A stretch of DNA of 30,863 nt, taken from IMG/VR virus record IMGVR_UViG_3300014502_000024, positions 1 to 30,863 of that record. The stretch is one strand, 5' to 3'. The position numbers and the translations under genes are program-made. This DNA is from a virus. Shown piece by piece: positions 29,501-30,863 of this stretch (position 1 is the first letter of the stretch; the number at the start of each line of letters is the position of its first letter). The notes under the pieces were generated by a model, which ran no database searches, was not told the DNA's origin, and saw only the letters and a list, made by a program, of their open reading frames with translations.

Positions 29501-30632
29501 CTTCATCACCCGGGGTCCTATCGCCGAGATGAATGAGCGGGTGACGATCTACAGCACGATGAAGCACCTGATCGACCTCTCGACGGGTCTCATCGACAGT
29601 CACCGACAGGGTACTGGAAAGCAGACGCGTGTTGAGGTCAGGCGCAATTCGGACGGCACCTATTCCTTCGTCGTGACGGACAACCCCGGGGTCGTGCGCG
29701 ACAACCTGCGGTTGAGGTACGGCGAACTGGTGCAGGGCTACCGGGTCATCCCGTTTGGCAAGCAGTGGATGTCCGTGATGCATATGATCGGCCGCTCCAT
29801 AGACGGCCTGAAGGTGCGCTACAAGACGGTGTCGGCGCCCGGCATAGACCAGTCGGTGTGGGGACGCATTTCCCAGGTCCAGTTGGTGGATAACGTTGAG
29901 GACGAGAACGATCTGGAGCGTCGGGCCAGGGAAGCAGCCCTTCAATACAGCAAACTCGGGAGGAGCATGGGGCTGGCGCTTCGGTCTGGCATGCTCTCAC
30001 CGCGCAGTGGCTACGATATCTGCGATCAGTTCCCGGTCAGCATCAAGCATGGCATCGTTGATACCTCCCGGTTCGGGTCCGGCTATTGGGCCGCAATGGC
30101 TATCGCCTGGGAGGCCAGCGATGACGGCAACCAGAACACCGTTCTGACCCTGCTGCCGCGCGAAGACACCACAGCACCCAGTAATGATCTGATCGGGTCT
30201 CAGCCCTTCAGCACGCAGAAGGAGTGGCAGGTTGGCTGGGGTGATCCCGAGATATTCTTCCAGCCTGGCGTGCCCACAGCCACGAACTACCTCGATCAGT
30301 CTACGGGAACGACCTGGACCCAGCAGATCAGTTATACCCCTGACGGACACGGGGGTTTCACTCAGACAATCACATACGTGCCGGTCAACGAGGGTCATGC
30401 CCATACGCACGTCTGGGGAGAGTCTCCTGCGGGCAACATCAACGGCACCAACGCCGTCTTTACCCTGGCTCACACGCCATCGCCGGCCACGTCGTTGCTG
30501 CTATTCCGGGACGGTCTCTTGATGAGGGTCGGTGCCGGGAACGACTTTACACTGGCAGCCAACGTGGTAACATTCGAGACAGGCAATGAGCCCGGTCCAG
30601 ATGCGAGTCTGGTGGCAAGCTACACGACGTAG
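26538..30632 (+). CDS. Giant tail hub / minor tail protein with interrupted FN3 domains
   Basis: A 1364-aa product from GTG 26538, overlapping the previous stop (GTGA). In order: a CBM96/DNRLRE-like beta domain (residues 1-198, FVDFDADWLDVGKVVSAILT, ending YLTVTY). Next is an FN3-like domain (about 202-525) cut after TDVAEATP by three tandem repeats (249-311, 325-390, 398-460, each ending LDRNF) and resumed at TNMLVWNTSR. A second FN3-like unit (about 532-805) is cut by a galactose-binding-like jelly roll (about 580-755, with ADNALEIWLNGV). A hub domain follows (about 836-1260, GREVFAGLIWDYD-like strands and FQGIDYLALANTVV). The C-terminal beta tail begins with EGHAHTHVWGE. It likely forms the tail tip and binds host glycans. 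Confidence 0.85.
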   Translation: MSQTKVWSASRSTVVVYAPGLQAGCGGNTRLCAGHGGADRPYVYQSFVDFDADWLDVGKVVSAILTLTTDNGGGQQMSGAISAHPTISARRLTSAFVQGASADDVFVGDDWTDPSYSTTDMVGATPERVAGGLVNIDVTAMVRAWAPASVLGGGQAPNYGIGIYGTIDPDTRWTGWSAEAAEGLRPYLTVTYELGPTKPNVPTNLTPVGDTAVVSAFEGDFSDVKEGDTIARIEVAVYTDVAEATPLGVLPYDENIRLLDSNDLAVVPTQHVYALGDAVAIPGHSEVGEDTSPAHVVTQDGRELYLLDRNFTEAWSSPVPAQIAVLDLDPNIRLITSGPVPDLPVVPAHRTYLLGAAVTIAGHSVIGESTSPAHEVVQDGQTLYVLDRNFTLSQPVAVLLHDPGIRLLTAGDTAVLPTHRTYSLGPAITVPGHSVTGEATSPAHIVNQDGQDLYLLDRNFIASPTNMLVWNTSRIASDTEKVTAHFSVVPENLTLTADTTYKWQARYYDQEGEVSEWTALMAVKVTCPTLSAPVIAPYEATLDTLAGVVFKGDQQVGSDYDLQAYQIEMALYNQIVTDAHWKTLPLSWWANDHTEEFNAEPADWKLVGFDDSAWSPAEVVTHPWWPVILAGPSWLCDRTIYSTPALLSAIYLARTEFSIGSLPSSPVTLQYGADNALEIWLNGVLVASTAINGNAPVEINPSAFVEGINSLAIRTINGPNDHDYENIWAGGYASDPTGFWAMLDLANGASPWPEDMGEAAPATVWNTGKKFLPGGSKSWATLYGGKACVAGKYSLRMRYWAKPGCEAPWAYTYLILTHDFNPGSSDDESRIQLTPHSPWRIRIMEMDRVNGRGPGKIIAQFEHPKSVGASLVFNSGGEAHFTLPVDDPQVSLIEPRQVHYAIDFYDNDGWREVFAGLIWDYDADQNSAVFQGIDYLALANTVVDERYDPSDIDKTYANGGSKYTDMTIHDIIVNQIDRAIGLTDSPVGFITRGPIAEMNERVTIYSTMKHLIDLSTGLIDSHRQGTGKQTRVEVRRNSDGTYSFVVTDNPGVVRDNLRLRYGELVQGYRVIPFGKQWMSVMHMIGRSIDGLKVRYKTVSAPGIDQSVWGRISQVQLVDNVEDENDLERRAREAALQYSKLGRSMGLALRSGMLSPRSGYDICDQFPVSIKHGIVDTSRFGSGYWAAMAIAWEASDDGNQNTVLTLLPREDTTAPSNDLIGSQPFSTQKEWQVGWGDPEIFFQPGVPTATNYLDQSTGTTWTQQISYTPDGHGGFTQTITYVPVNEGHAHTHVWGESPAGNINGTNAVFTLAHTPSPATSLLLFRDGLLMRVGAGNDFTLAANVVTFETGNEPGPDASLVASYTT

Positions 30633-30643
30633 AAAGGGATCGC

Positions 30644-30863
30644 ATGAGCGCAACACGGATCACCAAGCAAGACCTCGGAACGAGTGTCTTTGCTGCGCCG
30701 GGCATCACGCTCGGCACCTCCAACGTTGCCGGGTCGAGCGGTCAGGCCCCCGCCACCGATGCCACCATCCTTGCTTTTGACGCCACTGCTCCGACTACAG
30801 CAGCGTCAGGAGATGCAGCTGCTGTTGGTACGGCTACCGTTGCTGCTCGACGTGACCACAAGC
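30644..30863 (+). CDS. Fibre-like protein, 5' part only (runs off the right edge)
   Basis: ATG 30644 follows an AGAAAGG box and the stop of the hub gene by 11 bases. The 73 visible codons (MSATRITKQDLGTSVFAAPG, then GSSGQAPATDATILAFDATA and AVGTATVAARRDHK) are Ala/Thr/Gly-rich. The ARRDHK end resembles the repeated R-x-DHxHG strands of tail fibre and receptor-binding proteins. The likely role is receptor binding at the tail tip. The C-terminal part that would confirm this is outside the window. Confidence 0.65.
   Translation, partial: MSATRITKQDLGTSVFAAPGITLGTSNVAGSSGQAPATDATILAFDATAPTTAASGDAAAVGTATVAARRDHK

Noticed and set aside
1-30863. Integrase, attachment site, tRNA genes, lysis genes
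   Set aside because: I looked for their usual motifs and saw none. The excisionase-like protein alone does not prove a temperate lifestyle.

Overview
This window is the core of a tailed double-stranded DNA phage genome (class Caudoviricetes), or a metagenomic contig of one. The evidence is an ordered run of small terminase, large terminase, portal, scaffold, major capsid and tail genes, plus a phage-type primase-polymerase and D5-like helicase. I see no integrase, tRNA gene, rRNA gene, insertion sequence or CRISPR array. Base composition is GC-rich (about 60-65% by eye). Several rightward genes have a consensus-like -10 box only 6-8 bases before the ATG and no ribosome binding site, which implies leaderless mRNA. 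Together with the small zinc-ribbon proteins on the left, this points to a high-GC host that tolerates leaderless translation. An actinobacterium is my best guess, but the host is an inference.

Layout. (1) Positions 1-3181: eight small leftward genes, mostly unrecognised, several with CxxC zinc-ribbon motifs. Nearly all have a GAGGT-type ribosome binding site, and most gaps between them hold a distinct inverted repeat. (2) Positions 3182-3953: a 772-base control region with no convincing gene. It holds a 26-bp near-perfect palindrome, a nested 31/21-bp repeat array, and two pairs of alternating palindromes, and it ends in a strong promoter. (3) Positions 3954-5809: rightward early genes, namely a winged-helix protein, a possible ssDNA-binding-type protein, an Acb2-like cyclic-nucleotide sponge (anti-CBASS), an AT-hook protein, a small zinc protein and an excisionase-like HTH protein. 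(4) Positions 5810-5925: three back-to-back hairpins. (5) Positions 5926-8983: primase-polymerase, zinc protein, SF3/D5 helicase and VRR-NUC nuclease, tightly overlapped. (6) Positions 8980-13265: terminases and portal. (7) Positions 13265-21783: an 845-aa protein and a 1993-aa giant protein in the slot between portal and scaffold. The giant carries two ADP-ribosyltransferase-like segments. (8) Positions 21833-23427: scaffold and capsid. (9) Positions 23502-30863: Dit-like tail protein, double glycosyltransferase, connector-like protein, a 1364-aa tail hub whose two FN3-like domains each appear to be interrupted by an insertion, and the start of a fibre-like gene that runs off the right edge.

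How the genes fit together. The divergent control region separates leftward accessory genes from rightward replication and then morphogenesis genes. Replication uses a split prim-pol plus helicase. Packaging and head genes are translationally coupled by 1-17 base overlaps and are apparently re-initiated by internal leaderless promoters before the portal, Dit-like and connector genes. The most notable candidates are the Acb2-like sponge, the virion-position giant protein with ART-like segments, the tail-module double glycosyltransferase, the FN3 insertions, and the structured RNA and palindrome elements of the left arm and control region. No tape-measure gene lies between capsid and hub.
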